Positions 41,972-50,428 of a stretch of DNA of 64,000 bases are shown here, in pieces. The notes under the pieces are model-generated. The model had not been told where the DNA came from. It did no database searches and saw only the letters and a list, made by a program, of their open reading frames with translations. Source of the DNA: Flexilinea flocculi (lineage in GTDB: Bacteria; Chloroflexota; Anaerolineae; Anaerolineales; Anaerolineaceae); contig NZ_DF968179.1 in assembly GCF_001192795.1 (NCBI RefSeq), forward strand, positions 270,311-334,310, given 5' to 3'. The position numbers were made by a program, and so were the translations under genes. Numbering within the stretch: position 1 is the stretch's first letter; every line of letters begins with the position of its first letter.

Positions 41972-43249
41972 ATGAAACACAAAAATATCCAAGTTTTATT
42001 TCTTATCATATTGGTATTTCTTCTGAGTATCAGTATGACTGCTGTAAACGCGGAAGGCGAGCAGGTTTTTCCGTCTTATACAATCACCGATGTAATCCCC
42101 GGTGCAAGTGTCACGTTAATCACACGAGATTTTCCGGCTAATTCGGATTTTGTCGTGAGTATGAAAGATATGAACAGCACAGGAGATTTTGTCGATGTCG
42201 TTAAATTTAATACACAGGCTGGCGGCAGCTTCTCTGTGAAGATTGAGATTCCAGAGGATCTGAAGTCAACCAGAGAAATTGCCATGCTGGTCAGCAACAC
42301 GGATGGAATTCAAATCCCCAGTTCTTTCCATAATCATACGCCGGATCAGGAATCGAATCCAGTTATCAGCGGCGGTATTTATACCGGTACACCCTCCTTT
42401 ACGATAACAGAAGTGATTCCGGGAGAGAGCGTCACCATCAGTGCGATAAATTTCCCTGCCAATGTGGTCTTTAATGTAACGATGGGATCTTACAATCCCT
42501 GCGGATTTGGGCAACTGGTTGAATCCTTTAATTCAGAAGCAGGCGGTTCCTTTGAACGGACTATCGCAATACCGGCCAACCTGAAATCCGTAACACCGAT
42601 TTCTATCCGACTGGATAGTGTAGAAGGGTTTTACGCTTTCAACTGGTTTGGTAACGTCGCTCCGGCAACAGTCGAAGGAGCAGAAGGCTCACCAGCAGTG
42701 GTGGAGCCGGCAGCTCAATGTAATTTCAGTGTTTTCCCGTCCTTTACTATTCAGAGTGTTGTCAAAGGAGAAAGCGTTACCATTGATACGCTTAATTTCC
42801 CCGCAAACAGCAGCTTCACCGTAAAAATGGGATACTATGTTAAAGGATCTCATCCATTCTTTGGATATCATGACTGTGGTCCGGATTGCGGTTTCGGTCC
42901 GACATCATTCAATTTCCAGTCATATAACGGATATTTCACAGGCTCTGGACCGATGGGAGGGTTTAATCCGTTCCATTCGGATCACATGAATCCGCCATTC
43001 AATGGACACAGAAGCAATCTGGCTTTTGTCGGAATTGAAGTCGGAACCTATGATACCGGTGACGGCGCTCCTCAGACTTTGACCTATCAAATTCCTGCTG
43101 ATCTAAAAGCATATGATCCGATTATTGTCTGGATTGAGGACAAAGGAGCTTGCGGTTTTTATGCATTCAACTACTTCTGGAATAGAACGACCGGAACAGC
43201 GCCTGCTGCGAATATTCCAGTTGTCGAAGTGGAACAGATTGCGAAATAG
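41972..43249 (+). CDS. Secreted protein with three tandem beta-domain repeats
   Basis: This protein has 425 residues from ATG 41972 (GGAGG 5 nt upstream). The signal peptide IQVLFLIILVFLLSISMTA ends near VNA. Three repeats follow at about residues 32-112, 135-220 and 245-410. Each opens F/TPSxTIxxVxxGxSVT, then NFPANxxFxVxM, and closes with IPxDLKxxxPI. The third is enlarged by a Gly/Phe/His-rich insert containing paired Cys (HDCGPDCGFGP). No known enzyme motif. It is probably a surface adhesin-like or structural protein. A strong terminator follows; no partner genes. Confidence 0.8.
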   Translation: MKHKNIQVLFLIILVFLLSISMTAVNAEGEQVFPSYTITDVIPGASVTLITRDFPANSDFVVSMKDMNSTGDFVDVVKFNTQAGGSFSVKIEIPEDLKSTREIAMLVSNTDGIQIPSSFHNHTPDQESNPVISGGIYTGTPSFTITEVIPGESVTISAINFPANVVFNVTMGSYNPCGFGQLVESFNSEAGGSFERTIAIPANLKSVTPISIRLDSVEGFYAFNWFGNVAPATVEGAEGSPAVVEPAAQCNFSVFPSFTIQSVVKGESVTIDTLNFPANSSFTVKMGYYVKGSHPFFGYHDCGPDCGFGPTSFNFQSYNGYFTGSGPMGGFNPFHSDHMNPPFNGHRSNLAFVGIEVGTYDTGDGAPQTLTYQIPADLKAYDPIIVWIEDKGACGFYAFNYFWNRTTGTAPAANIPVVEVEQIAK

Positions 43250-43279
43250 CCGATCGAATTCAGCATAAGAAAACGATAC

Positions 43280-43327
43280 AAAAGACTGCCAATAACTTCG
43301 GAGAACCGGAGTCGTTGGCAGTCTTTT
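43280..43327 (+). terminator. Terminator of the triple-repeat secreted protein gene
   Basis: AAAAGACTGCCAA-TAACTTCGG pairs with CCGGAGTCGTTGGCAGTCTTTT around AGAA, with the T-run in the right base of the stem. It begins 31 nt after the stop codon. Confidence 0.88.
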
Positions 43328-43369
43328 CTGTTGTCAAAGAATACAAGAGAATACTGCTGAATAAAAAAG

Positions 43370-43413
43370 AAAAAAAGAACAACAATGAATTCTTTTCATA
43401 TTTCGAATCGCTG
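43370..43413 (-). repeat. Palindromic intergenic element, right-end fragment
   Basis: AAAGAACAACAATGAATTC then TTTTCATATTTCGAATCGCTG matches the right end of minus-orientation copies such as 19707-19829. The hairpin's left arm is missing. Confidence 0.65.
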
Positions 43414-43551
43414 GATGAATTGGACGACTGTCTTTTTCATTCAGATAAGGTAAAATGATTGATTAGTGAAACGGATTATAAAAATATTTGGGTGATATCT
43501 TCAGCGGAAAACCTGTCATCCAATTCAATTGAACAGGAGGTCAGACACTGC

Positions 43552-44874
43552 ATGGCAGAAAAGCTAATCAAAACAATTTTAGACAATGGTTTGAAAGTCA
43601 TGTTAAAAGAAATTCACTCAGCTCCGATCATCACCCATTGGGTCTGGTATCGGGTGGGATCCAGGAACGAAATCCCCGGATTAACGGGAATTTCACATTG
43701 GGTGGAACATATGCAGTTTAAAGGTACGCCAAAATACCCGGCGGGTGTGTTGGACAAGGAAATCTCCCGTGATGGTGGTTATTGGAATGCGTTTACGTAT
43801 ATTGACTGGACTGCATTCTATACAACCATGCCGGCGGATAAAATCTGGCTTCCGATTGATCTGGAAGCTGATCGGATGCAGAACAGTTTGTATTTACCGG
43901 AAGAAGTAGATTCGGAGCGTACGGTGATAATCTCTGAACGGGAAGGTTCAGAGAATGAACCAATGTTCCGTCTGGAAGAAGCCATTGCCAAAGCAGCGTT
44001 TATGCACCATCCTTATGGTGTGGAAGTAATCGGTGAAAAAGAGGATTTGCTGAAAATTTCACGGGATGATCTGTTCCGGTATTACCGCAGCTATTATGCT
44101 CCGAATAATGCTGTGTTAGCAATGGCGGGTGATTTTAATGCGGAAAAAATGCTGGACCATTTGAAAAAAGTATATCAAGATATTCCGGCACGAGAAATTC
44201 CAGATTCAAAGATTAAGCCGGAAGGTTTCATTCAAGGTGAAAAACGCGTAGAGATTTCAGGTCCGGGGGATGTAACATATCTGAATATCGTCTGGCGAGC
44301 TCCGCAGGGAAGCAGCAGAGATTTCTTCCCGCTTGTCATTTTAGATAGTATTCTGACCGGTCCGCGCAGTTTAAACATGTTTGGCGGAGGCAGTATTCCG
44401 AATAAAACCAGCCGCCTCTATCGATCCCTGGTTGAAAGCCAGATTGCTGTTGCTTTCAGCGGAGATTACGTTGCATCCATCGATCCATATCTCTTTACGA
44501 TTTCTGTAATCATGAATCCGGATCATTCTGTAACAGAAGCGCTGGACGTAATTGATTCCGAAATTCAACGAATCAAGGACGGGGACATTCAGGAAAGCGA
44601 ACTGCAAAGAGCAGCAAAACAGGCTCGAGCGCTTTTTGCTTACGGTTGTGACAACATCACAAACCAGGGTTACTGGCTTGGATATTCAGAAATGTTCGAT
44701 TCATATAGCTGGTTTGAAAATTTTGTTTCATCATTGGAAAAGGTTTCAAAGGAGGATGTTATCAACATTGCGAATCAGTATTTAGGGAAAAATCAGCGCG
44801 TTATCGGTGTTTATACGCCATCTTCATCTGAAACTTCGCATATGGAAGGAGAAATGACCGATGAATTCGCATAA
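43552..44874 (+). CDS. M16B zinc peptidase, catalytic subunit
   Basis: This protein has 440 residues from ATG 43552 (AGGAGG 11 nt upstream); a longer frame to 43459 has no family similarity. The inverted zinc motif is intact, GISHWVEHMQFKGTPKYP (H-x-x-E-H), and the third ligand Glu is in IISEREGSENEP about 75 residues on. The C-terminal half is the matching non-catalytic M16 domain. It overlaps the next gene by 14 nt, and the two form the usual active/inactive M16B pair that makes a clam-shell peptidase for oligopeptides. No signal peptide, so it is cytoplasmic. Confidence 0.94.
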   Translation: MAEKLIKTILDNGLKVMLKEIHSAPIITHWVWYRVGSRNEIPGLTGISHWVEHMQFKGTPKYPAGVLDKEISRDGGYWNAFTYIDWTAFYTTMPADKIWLPIDLEADRMQNSLYLPEEVDSERTVIISEREGSENEPMFRLEEAIAKAAFMHHPYGVEVIGEKEDLLKISRDDLFRYYRSYYAPNNAVLAMAGDFNAEKMLDHLKKVYQDIPAREIPDSKIKPEGFIQGEKRVEISGPGDVTYLNIVWRAPQGSSRDFFPLVILDSILTGPRSLNMFGGGSIPNKTSRLYRSLVESQIAVAFSGDYVASIDPYLFTISVIMNPDHSVTEALDVIDSEIQRIKDGDIQESELQRAAKQARALFAYGCDNITNQGYWLGYSEMFDSYSWFENFVSSLEKVSKEDVINIANQYLGKNQRVIGVYTPSSSETSHMEGEMTDEFA

Positions 44875-46144
44875 CTCGCTGCCAGGTCCTGATGATATTT
44901 TGCGTGAAGAATTGCCAAATGGCATCGTAGTTTTAGCTCGAGCTAATTTTGCAAGCCCTTCGGTTGCGATCAGTGGATATATGCCCTGTGGATCCATTTT
45001 AGATCCAGCTGAAAAAACAGGATTATGCGGTTTTTTATCTGCCTGTCTGATGCGTGGCACTGCCAGCCATGATTTTTTTCAGATTTACAATCAAATTGAA
45101 TCCAGCGGCGCCTCGTTGAATTTTAATGCCAGTACACATAGTGTTTTGTTCAGTGGAAGGTCTTTGTCAGAAGATCTTGCCATGATTTTGGAACTTATTG
45201 CAGAAGTATTGAAATCTCCGACCTTCCCGGAAACCCATATCGAACAGATTCGAAGCCAGATTTTGGCTTCGCTCTCGATTCGAAGCCAAAGTACGCAGGA
45301 TATGGCGGAAGTCATTTTTGATCGCGAACTTTTTGGCGCTCATCCGTATGGCAGAGATGATGCCGGTACTCCAGACAGTATTCGTTCGATTAACCAGGAG
45401 GATATGCTACGGTTTCACAGTGACTATTTTGGACCGAAAGGAATGGTCATTTGTGTTGTCGGCGGCGTTGAACCGGCTGAGGCTGTGCAGCAAGTACGCA
45501 ATGCGTTTGCATCCTGGACGAAAGAAACTGTTCAATTTCCTTCTTTTGATAATCTGCCTATGGTTCAAAATCCGAATAAACTTAAAAAAGTTCATTTAGA
45601 AATTGCAGAAAAAAGTCAGATGGATCTTATTATCGGCGGTATCGGGCCTGAACGGAAATCGCCATTTTTTCAGGCTGCCCAAGTGGGAAATTGCATTTTG
45701 GGACAGTTTGGCATGATGGGCAGGATCGGAAAAATTGTGCGGGATGATCATGGACTCGCATATTATGCAGGATCAAATTTAAACAGCAGCTTGTTAAGCG
45801 GATCCTGGGAAGTTTCTGCCGGTGTCAATCCAAAAAACCGGAAAAAAGCGTCAGAGCTGATCATTGCTGAGCTTAAAAGATTTGTGGATTCACCGGTTTC
45901 TTTGGAAGAGCTTGAAGATGTCAAATCTTACTATATTGGACGACTTCCGCTGGATATGGAAAACAATGCAGGTGTTGTTTATTATTTATTAAATATGGAA
46001 CGTTATAGTCTTGGATTGAATTATTATCGGGATTATGAGAACCTCATTCGCTCGGTTACAGCAGAAGATGTTTTATCAACTGCACGAAAATATCTTGATC
46101 CGGAGCGGTTGCTGATCGTTTCTGCAGGGACGAAGAACGGATAA
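44861..46144 (+). CDS. M16B peptidase, non-catalytic partner subunit
   Basis: This 427-residue protein is homologous in layout to the preceding gene (LPNGIVVLARANFASPSVAI at the start, HSDYFGPKGMVICVVGG in the middle). At the expected zinc site it reads GLCGFLSACLMRGT, with no H-x-x-E-H, so it cannot bind zinc. Such partners supply the conserved Arg/Tyr pair that orients substrate. The 14-nt overlap with the catalytic subunit gene suggests matched translation. acpS begins 2 nt after its stop. Confidence 0.92.
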   Translation: MNSHNSLPGPDDILREELPNGIVVLARANFASPSVAISGYMPCGSILDPAEKTGLCGFLSACLMRGTASHDFFQIYNQIESSGASLNFNASTHSVLFSGRSLSEDLAMILELIAEVLKSPTFPETHIEQIRSQILASLSIRSQSTQDMAEVIFDRELFGAHPYGRDDAGTPDSIRSINQEDMLRFHSDYFGPKGMVICVVGGVEPAEAVQQVRNAFASWTKETVQFPSFDNLPMVQNPNKLKKVHLEIAEKSQMDLIIGGIGPERKSPFFQAAQVGNCILGQFGMMGRIGKIVRDDHGLAYYAGSNLNSSLLSGSWEVSAGVNPKNRKKASELIIAELKRFVDSPVSLEELEDVKSYYIGRLPLDMENNAGVVYYLLNMERYSLGLNYYRDYENLIRSVTAEDVLSTARKYLDPERLLIVSAGTKNG

Positions 46145-46146
46145 AG

Positions 46147-46518
46147 ATGGCTTCCGTATTGAGGACGGGCATTGACTTGATTGAGGTACATCGCATCGCA
46201 AATCTGAAACCAGAAATCCGCAGCCGTTTTCTTGCCCGTGTCTATACAGAAGCAGAACTGGAGTATTGCGGAGGTCGGAATGAACGGTTATCAGGGCGCT
46301 TTGCATGCAAAGAAGCTGTATCGAAAGCACTTGGCACTGGTATTGGAACCATCGGCTGGCAGGAGATTGAAATTTTGAATGACAGTAATGGGATGCCGAT
46401 TTTATTCCTGCATGGAAAGGCAACTCAGATATCCGAAACGTTAGGGATCCTTCAATGGTCAGTCAGCATCAGCCATATACGGAATCTTGCAGTAGCGATG
46501 GCAGTCGGGACAGGCTGA
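46147..46518 (+). CDS. acpS: Holo-[acyl-carrier-protein] synthase
   Basis: A 123-residue transferase that loads 4'-phosphopantetheine from CoA onto ACP for fatty-acid synthesis. Signatures: RTGIDLIEVHRI (metal Asp), FLARVYTEAELEYC and GRFACKEAVSKALGTGIG (F-x-x-K-E-A-x-x-K). Trimeric AcpS-type length. It follows the M16 pair by 2 nt and precedes the metallophosphoesterase gene by 2 nt, so all four are likely co-transcribed. Confidence 0.96.
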   Translation: MASVLRTGIDLIEVHRIANLKPEIRSRFLARVYTEAELEYCGGRNERLSGRFACKEAVSKALGTGIGTIGWQEIEILNDSNGMPILFLHGKATQISETLGILQWSVSISHIRNLAVAMAVGTG

Positions 46519-46520
46519 AA

Positions 46521-47203
46521 ATGACGGAAATGGCTGGAAAGCAGTTAAAAATTCTGTCGATTTCGGATGTGGAACTCAGTTTGCTTTATTGTTCCCAAAC
46601 GGCAGAGCGTTTTTCGGATGTTGATCTGGTGATCAGTTGTGGTGATTTACCTGCTTCATATTTGGATTACATTTCAAGTTCCATCAATGCCCCGCTGTAT
46701 TATGTATTCGGAAATCACCAAAACTGGAATGAAATACATCAGGAAAGAGGCGAAAACCCATCTTTATCGGTTGGATATGATTTACATCGACGCTGTCGCC
46801 AGTATAATGGACAGCTTCTGATTGCCGGTATTGAAGGGTCGATCTGTTACAATCAGGGTCCAAAACAATACACACAGTTTCAGATGTGGATGAATATCTT
46901 CGCTTTATTCCCTGTTCTTTTCTGGAATAAATTACGAATGGGCGTTTTCTGGATATTTTTGTCACGCATGCATCCCCTTGGAAAATTCATGACCAGGAAG
47001 ATTCGGCTCATATCGGTATTAAAGCTTTTCGATGGTTTGACAGGGTTTTCAAGCCGTTATATCATCTGCATGGACACATCCATGTCTATCGTACATCCAC
47101 CGTTACCGAGACAATGTATTACCAGACAAGAATCGTCAATACGTATGGATATCGTGAAATATTTTTGGATCCATCGATGCTGCATAGGAAGGAGCGACGA
47201 TGA
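46521..47203 (+). pseudogene. Metallophosphoesterase gene with a -1 frameshift
   Basis: Reading from ATG 46521, the first frame gives a calcineurin-type phosphoesterase: ILSISDVEL (first metal Asp), VISCGDLPASYLDY, YYVFGNHQNWN, LIAGIEGSICYNQGPKQYTQ. After NKLRMG near 46944 the homology moves to another frame, which gives DIFVTHASPWKIHDQEDSAH, YHLHGHIHVYRTSTV and VNTYGYREIFLDPSML with a stop at 47201-47203. One base is missing, most simply in the T-run 46945-46948 (GTT-TTT-CTG expected). All metal ligands survive across the two frames. It is either a recent pseudogene, a sequencing/assembly error, or slippage-dependent. Its stop overlaps the next ATG (ATGA). Confidence 0.85.
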
Positions 47204-48186
47204 AGAAAAAAACGATCAAAAGCCTGTTACTTCTGATGGTTGGGAGTCTTTTAATCTTGATCGCTATTGCTGCTTGCAGCGTTTTTTCTGTTTATCAGGC
47301 GGTGGATCCCCAGAATGCAACCTTAACTGCTTTAATAACTCCGACATCGGTTGAACCGACTCTGGATTTAAAAGGAAATCGCGTGTTAGAAGATCAATCC
47401 TGTCTGATCACATCGCTGGCCAGCATTTCAACATTTGAAAATGCGGAAGATGGTGGTATTTTTCGTTGGGCAGATGATCAGAACCTGTTTGCTTTTGTTG
47501 CACCGGAAAATCGCTATTGGGGGTGGTTTTCCGGTGCAGCTGTTGTTTTAGATTTTCGAAATAATCCAAAACAACCGGTCGAGATGATAACCAGCGGAAT
47601 CCATGTTTTTGGAGATTTTGCATTCAGTCCGGATAACAGCAAACTGGCTTTTACAGCATTTCGTCCTTCTGATAATGTTTATACTGTGATGGTTGCTGAC
47701 CTCGATTCCGGCCTTCGAACCGTTACGGATTTATTCCCCGGTTTGGTTGCGGACACGGACGATTTCAGCAGTTCCAAATCAGTGATTGAATGGGTCAACG
47801 AGACGGAACTGCGCCTGACGACAAGCTGCGGTGTGGATTGCGAGCGAATCCTGGTCGCAAACACAAAAAGCGGAACCCTTTCGCAACAGGAAGAAGTCCG
47901 CAAGAAAGGTCATTCTGGGAGAACGTTTCCTCAGCATGTGATTGAATATGACGACCGGTTATACCCGGCGATGAGTAAAGCGAACTGGTCTCCGGCGGAT
48001 ACATATGTCTTCTACACTGACACGCAGAATAAAACGTGGATTTTGAATGACCGGGAGAATTACCAATTCGCATTGCCGATCAGCGGGGACACCGTTTTAC
48101 AATCCCTTTGGTCAGCGGATGAAAGATTTCTTGCACTGCGTTTTTCTGAAAAGATTTCGATTTATGATGTAAAATGTAAACAATAA
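47200..48186 (+). CDS. Lipoprotein with propeller-like repeats, function unknown
   Basis: A 328-residue protein. The lipoprotein signal LLLLMVGSLLILIAIAAC has its lipobox Cys near residue 26, followed by a Thr/Pro-rich linker. The body has WD40/PD40-like strands, such as FAFSPDNSKLAFTAFRPSDN, and WSADERFLALRF near the end. Two Cys in TTSCGVDCE may form a disulfide. No enzyme motif. It starts with a 4-nt overlap after the frameshifted phosphoesterase frame. Confidence 0.7.
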   Translation: MKKKTIKSLLLLMVGSLLILIAIAACSVFSVYQAVDPQNATLTALITPTSVEPTLDLKGNRVLEDQSCLITSLASISTFENAEDGGIFRWADDQNLFAFVAPENRYWGWFSGAAVVLDFRNNPKQPVEMITSGIHVFGDFAFSPDNSKLAFTAFRPSDNVYTVMVADLDSGLRTVTDLFPGLVADTDDFSSSKSVIEWVNETELRLTTSCGVDCERILVANTKSGTLSQQEEVRKKGHSGRTFPQHVIEYDDRLYPAMSKANWSPADTYVFYTDTQNKTWILNDRENYQFALPISGDTVLQSLWSADERFLALRFSEKISIYDVKCKQ

Positions 48187-48209
48187 CTCATCCATTTTCG
48201 ATTTTGAAC

Positions 48210-48341
48210 CAGTAATTTGAAATAGAAACATGCTTTTTTGGTTGAAAGAGAGTACTTATCGAAGTATTGTTGCACGGAGCGTAATAACATTATGATGAAT
48301 AATTATTTTCCATATTCTAAATTTTTAATTTCGAACGGCAG
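48210..48341 (-). repeat. Palindromic intergenic element, moderately worn copy
   Basis: CAGTAATTTGAAATAG at the left, TTAATTTCGAACGGCAG at the right, with AAGTATTGTTGCACGGAGCG in the centre. The stem is reduced. It lies between the lipoprotein and EFR1 genes, which are on the same strand. Confidence 0.7.
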
Positions 48342-48372
48342 TTTCCATTTTTAAGAATCAGGGGGTTGTCAA

Positions 48373-49125
48373 ATGATCTATTATTTTTCAGGCACAGGAA
48401 ATTCTGAATGGGTTGCCAGACAGATCGCTGTCGGAACAGGCATGAATCTGGGAAACATTGCGCAATTGAGCAACACAACGGCTGTATCGTTTCCCTCCCA
48501 AACAAATGGCGTGATCGGATTTGTTTTTCCGGTTCATGCATGGGGAGCTCCCGAAGTTGTACTTGAATTTACGGAACGGCTGCAAATTCAGGAGAGTACC
48601 TACCGTTTTGCGGTTGCCACCTGCGGGGATGAGGCAGGTTTTGCACTCGATGATTTTTCGAAAAAATTCTCGCTTCAAAGCGCCTGGTCAATAAAAATGC
48701 CGAATAACTATATTCCCATGGCGGATATTGATACACCTGAACAAATCCGGCAGAAAATAGCTGAAGCCCGTCGTCTGATACCGGAAATATGCAGCCATAT
48801 CCAGGCACGGAATCCTGTATGGCAGGTTCATAAAGGAAGTTTTGCCAGACTTAAATCCCGCATCATCAATCCATTATTCCGCAGCTATGCACTTTCGGCT
48901 AAAGGATTTTACGCTGAGGATCATTGCACGTCTTGCGGTATCTGTGTAAAAGCCTGTCCGATGGAAAACATAGAACTGAAAGAAGGACGGCCGGTATGGA
49001 ACGATCGTTGTGTTCAATGCATGTCCTGTATTCATCGTTGTCCAGTGCGGGCGATTCAGATTGGAAACGCTACAAAGAAACGCGGCCGGTATACCTTTGA
49101 GGCATTTGAGTCCGGCAATTTCTGA
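48373..49125 (+). CDS. EFR1-type flavodoxin-ferredoxin fusion
   Basis: This protein has 250 residues. The flavodoxin-like domain begins with the FMN phosphate loop FSGTGNSEWVARQIA (residues 5-19) and includes GVIGFVFPVHAWGAP. Two C-terminal [4Fe-4S] motifs are HCTSCGICVKACPM and RCVQCMSCIHRCPV. The EFR1 family is an electron-transfer protein of anaerobes with unknown partners. Monocistronic. The only possible terminator after it is the hairpin of the palindromic element at 49165-49203. Confidence 0.92.
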   Translation: MIYYFSGTGNSEWVARQIAVGTGMNLGNIAQLSNTTAVSFPSQTNGVIGFVFPVHAWGAPEVVLEFTERLQIQESTYRFAVATCGDEAGFALDDFSKKFSLQSAWSIKMPNNYIPMADIDTPEQIRQKIAEARRLIPEICSHIQARNPVWQVHKGSFARLKSRIINPLFRSYALSAKGFYAEDHCTSCGICVKACPMENIELKEGRPVWNDRCVQCMSCIHRCPVRAIQIGNATKKRGRYTFEAFESGNF

Positions 49126-49131
49126 TGTTGT

Positions 49132-49232
49132 AGCACTTCGAAATGAAAGAAAGATTGATTTGCTGTACGTTACTTTTTGCACAAAGCGCTAAAAGTAACG
49201 TACACTGTGTTTACACGCTTTATTCAAAATGA
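49132..49232 (+). repeat. Palindromic intergenic element between convergent genes, right end truncated in galE
   Basis: The left end AGCACTTCGAAATG begins 6 nt after the EFR1 stop. The arms 49165-49177 and 49191-49203 (GTACGTTACTTTT) are perfect over 13 bp around TGCACAAAGCGCT. The right arm reaches TTTATTCAAAA, in which the galE stop codon (49220-49222) lies, so the repeat abuts or overlaps the galE 3' end. It probably serves as the shared terminator hairpin. Confidence 0.7.
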
Positions 49233-50233
49233 AGAATGCTTTCGCGGATTTTTCCCCATTCCAACGCCGATCGAATTCCTTCATCAATGCTCAATTTCGC
49301 TTCCCATCCCAGCAATTTTTTAGCTTTATCGGCATTTGCATACGCACCGGCAATATCGCCAGGACGCGGTTCTGCAGTTCGTTTGTTGATTTTCTGTCCA
49401 TAGACACGCTCAAACGCTTCGACCAGTTCAAAAACCGTCACACCTTTTCCAGATCCGAGGTTGATTACCAGATAATTATCTTCCGGATTTCCTGCCCTTT
49501 CGAATGCCCGATCAAAATTTGTCAGTGCTTGCAGATGCGCTGACGCCAGATCCCAGACGTGAATATAATCCCGAATACCTGATCCGTCGCGCGTCGGCCA
49601 ATTTGTGCCGGTGATTGTAAAATACTCCTGTTTTCCCAAGGCTGTATCAACCAGTTTACCGAGCACATGCGAAGGTTCTTTGATATGTATACCGGTGCGG
49701 TATTTGGGATCCGCCCCGATCGGATTAAAATAACGGAGGGCAATTCCTTTCATTCCATAAGCACGGCAGGTATCTTTCAGTACCATTTCCATGATGAATT
49801 TCGTTCGGGCATATGGGCTGCTCGGAGCCAGCGGTGCTTCTTCAGTCACCATGAATTGGTCTACCTTATCGTAAATGGCGGCTGAAGAACTGAATACAAT
49901 TCGTTTACAACCCAATTCGTTAAGGATATGGAACATCTCGTTCGATTTGGAAACATTTTCTCGATAGTATTCATAGGGTTTGGTGACCGATTCCGGTACT
50001 ACAATCAATGCAGCGCAATGCAGAACCGCATAAATATCCGGATGGTCGGAAAAAATTTTTTCAATGACGTTCCGATCTGCAATATCTCCCTGATAAAAAA
50101 TTCTGCCTTTTGTAAATTCCATTCTGCCGGTGACCAGAGAATCAAGAATGACAGGAGTATGTCCTGCGTCTTCCAATGCTGAGGCAACAGTTGAACCAAT
50201 ATAGCCGGCACCGCCGGTAATGAGGAATTTCAT
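49220..50233 (-). CDS. galE: UDP-glucose 4-epimerase
   Basis: This 337-residue extended short-chain dehydrogenase interconverts UDP-glucose and UDP-galactose. NAD loop ITGGAGYIGSTVASAL, then GDIADRN, catalytic Ser in IVFSSSAAIYDK, YxxxK in SPYARTKFIMEM, ALRYFNPIGADP, and a C-terminal RPGDIAGAYANADKAKKLLG. Length and motifs are canonical. It feeds galactose into surface glycans or the Leloir pathway; no galK/galT is in view. Monocistronic. Confidence 0.95.
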   Translation of the reverse strand: MKFLITGGAGYIGSTVASALEDAGHTPVILDSLVTGRMEFTKGRIFYQGDIADRNVIEKIFSDHPDIYAVLHCAALIVVPESVTKPYEYYRENVSKSNEMFHILNELGCKRIVFSSSAAIYDKVDQFMVTEEAPLAPSSPYARTKFIMEMVLKDTCRAYGMKGIALRYFNPIGADPKYRTGIHIKEPSHVLGKLVDTALGKQEYFTITGTNWPTRDGSGIRDYIHVWDLASAHLQALTNFDRAFERAGNPEDNYLVINLGSGKGVTVFELVEAFERVYGQKINKRTAEPRPGDIAGAYANADKAKKLLGWEAKLSIDEGIRSALEWGKIRESILHFE

Positions 50234-50262
50234 AATTTTTTGCCTTCCTTGTCCTTTATATG

Positions 50263-50378
50263 CAGTAATTCGAAAGAAGAGAAGGATTCTTTTTTGTTTT
50301 GTGTTTTATCGGATATAGAAAAAGACAATACAATAACGGTTTCCTCTCTTTTTTAAGCTTTTCAGAATTTCAAATTCC
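50263..50378 (+). repeat. Palindromic intergenic element, worn copy
   Basis: CAGTAATTCGAAAGAAG at the left and TCAGAATTTCAAATTCC at the right. The centre has TTTTGTGTTTTATCGGATAT with only a partial stem. It lies just upstream of galE. Confidence 0.65.
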
Positions 50379-50428
50379 TTTTTTATCAGCAGATATTTTA
50401 TGCCGAATACATCCTTAGCCAGAATGTT

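Noticed and set aside
47204-47354. Long frame continuing from the phosphoesterase to 47354
   Set aside because: After about 46944 this frame shows no family similarity; the correct frame is shifted by one base and stops at 47203.
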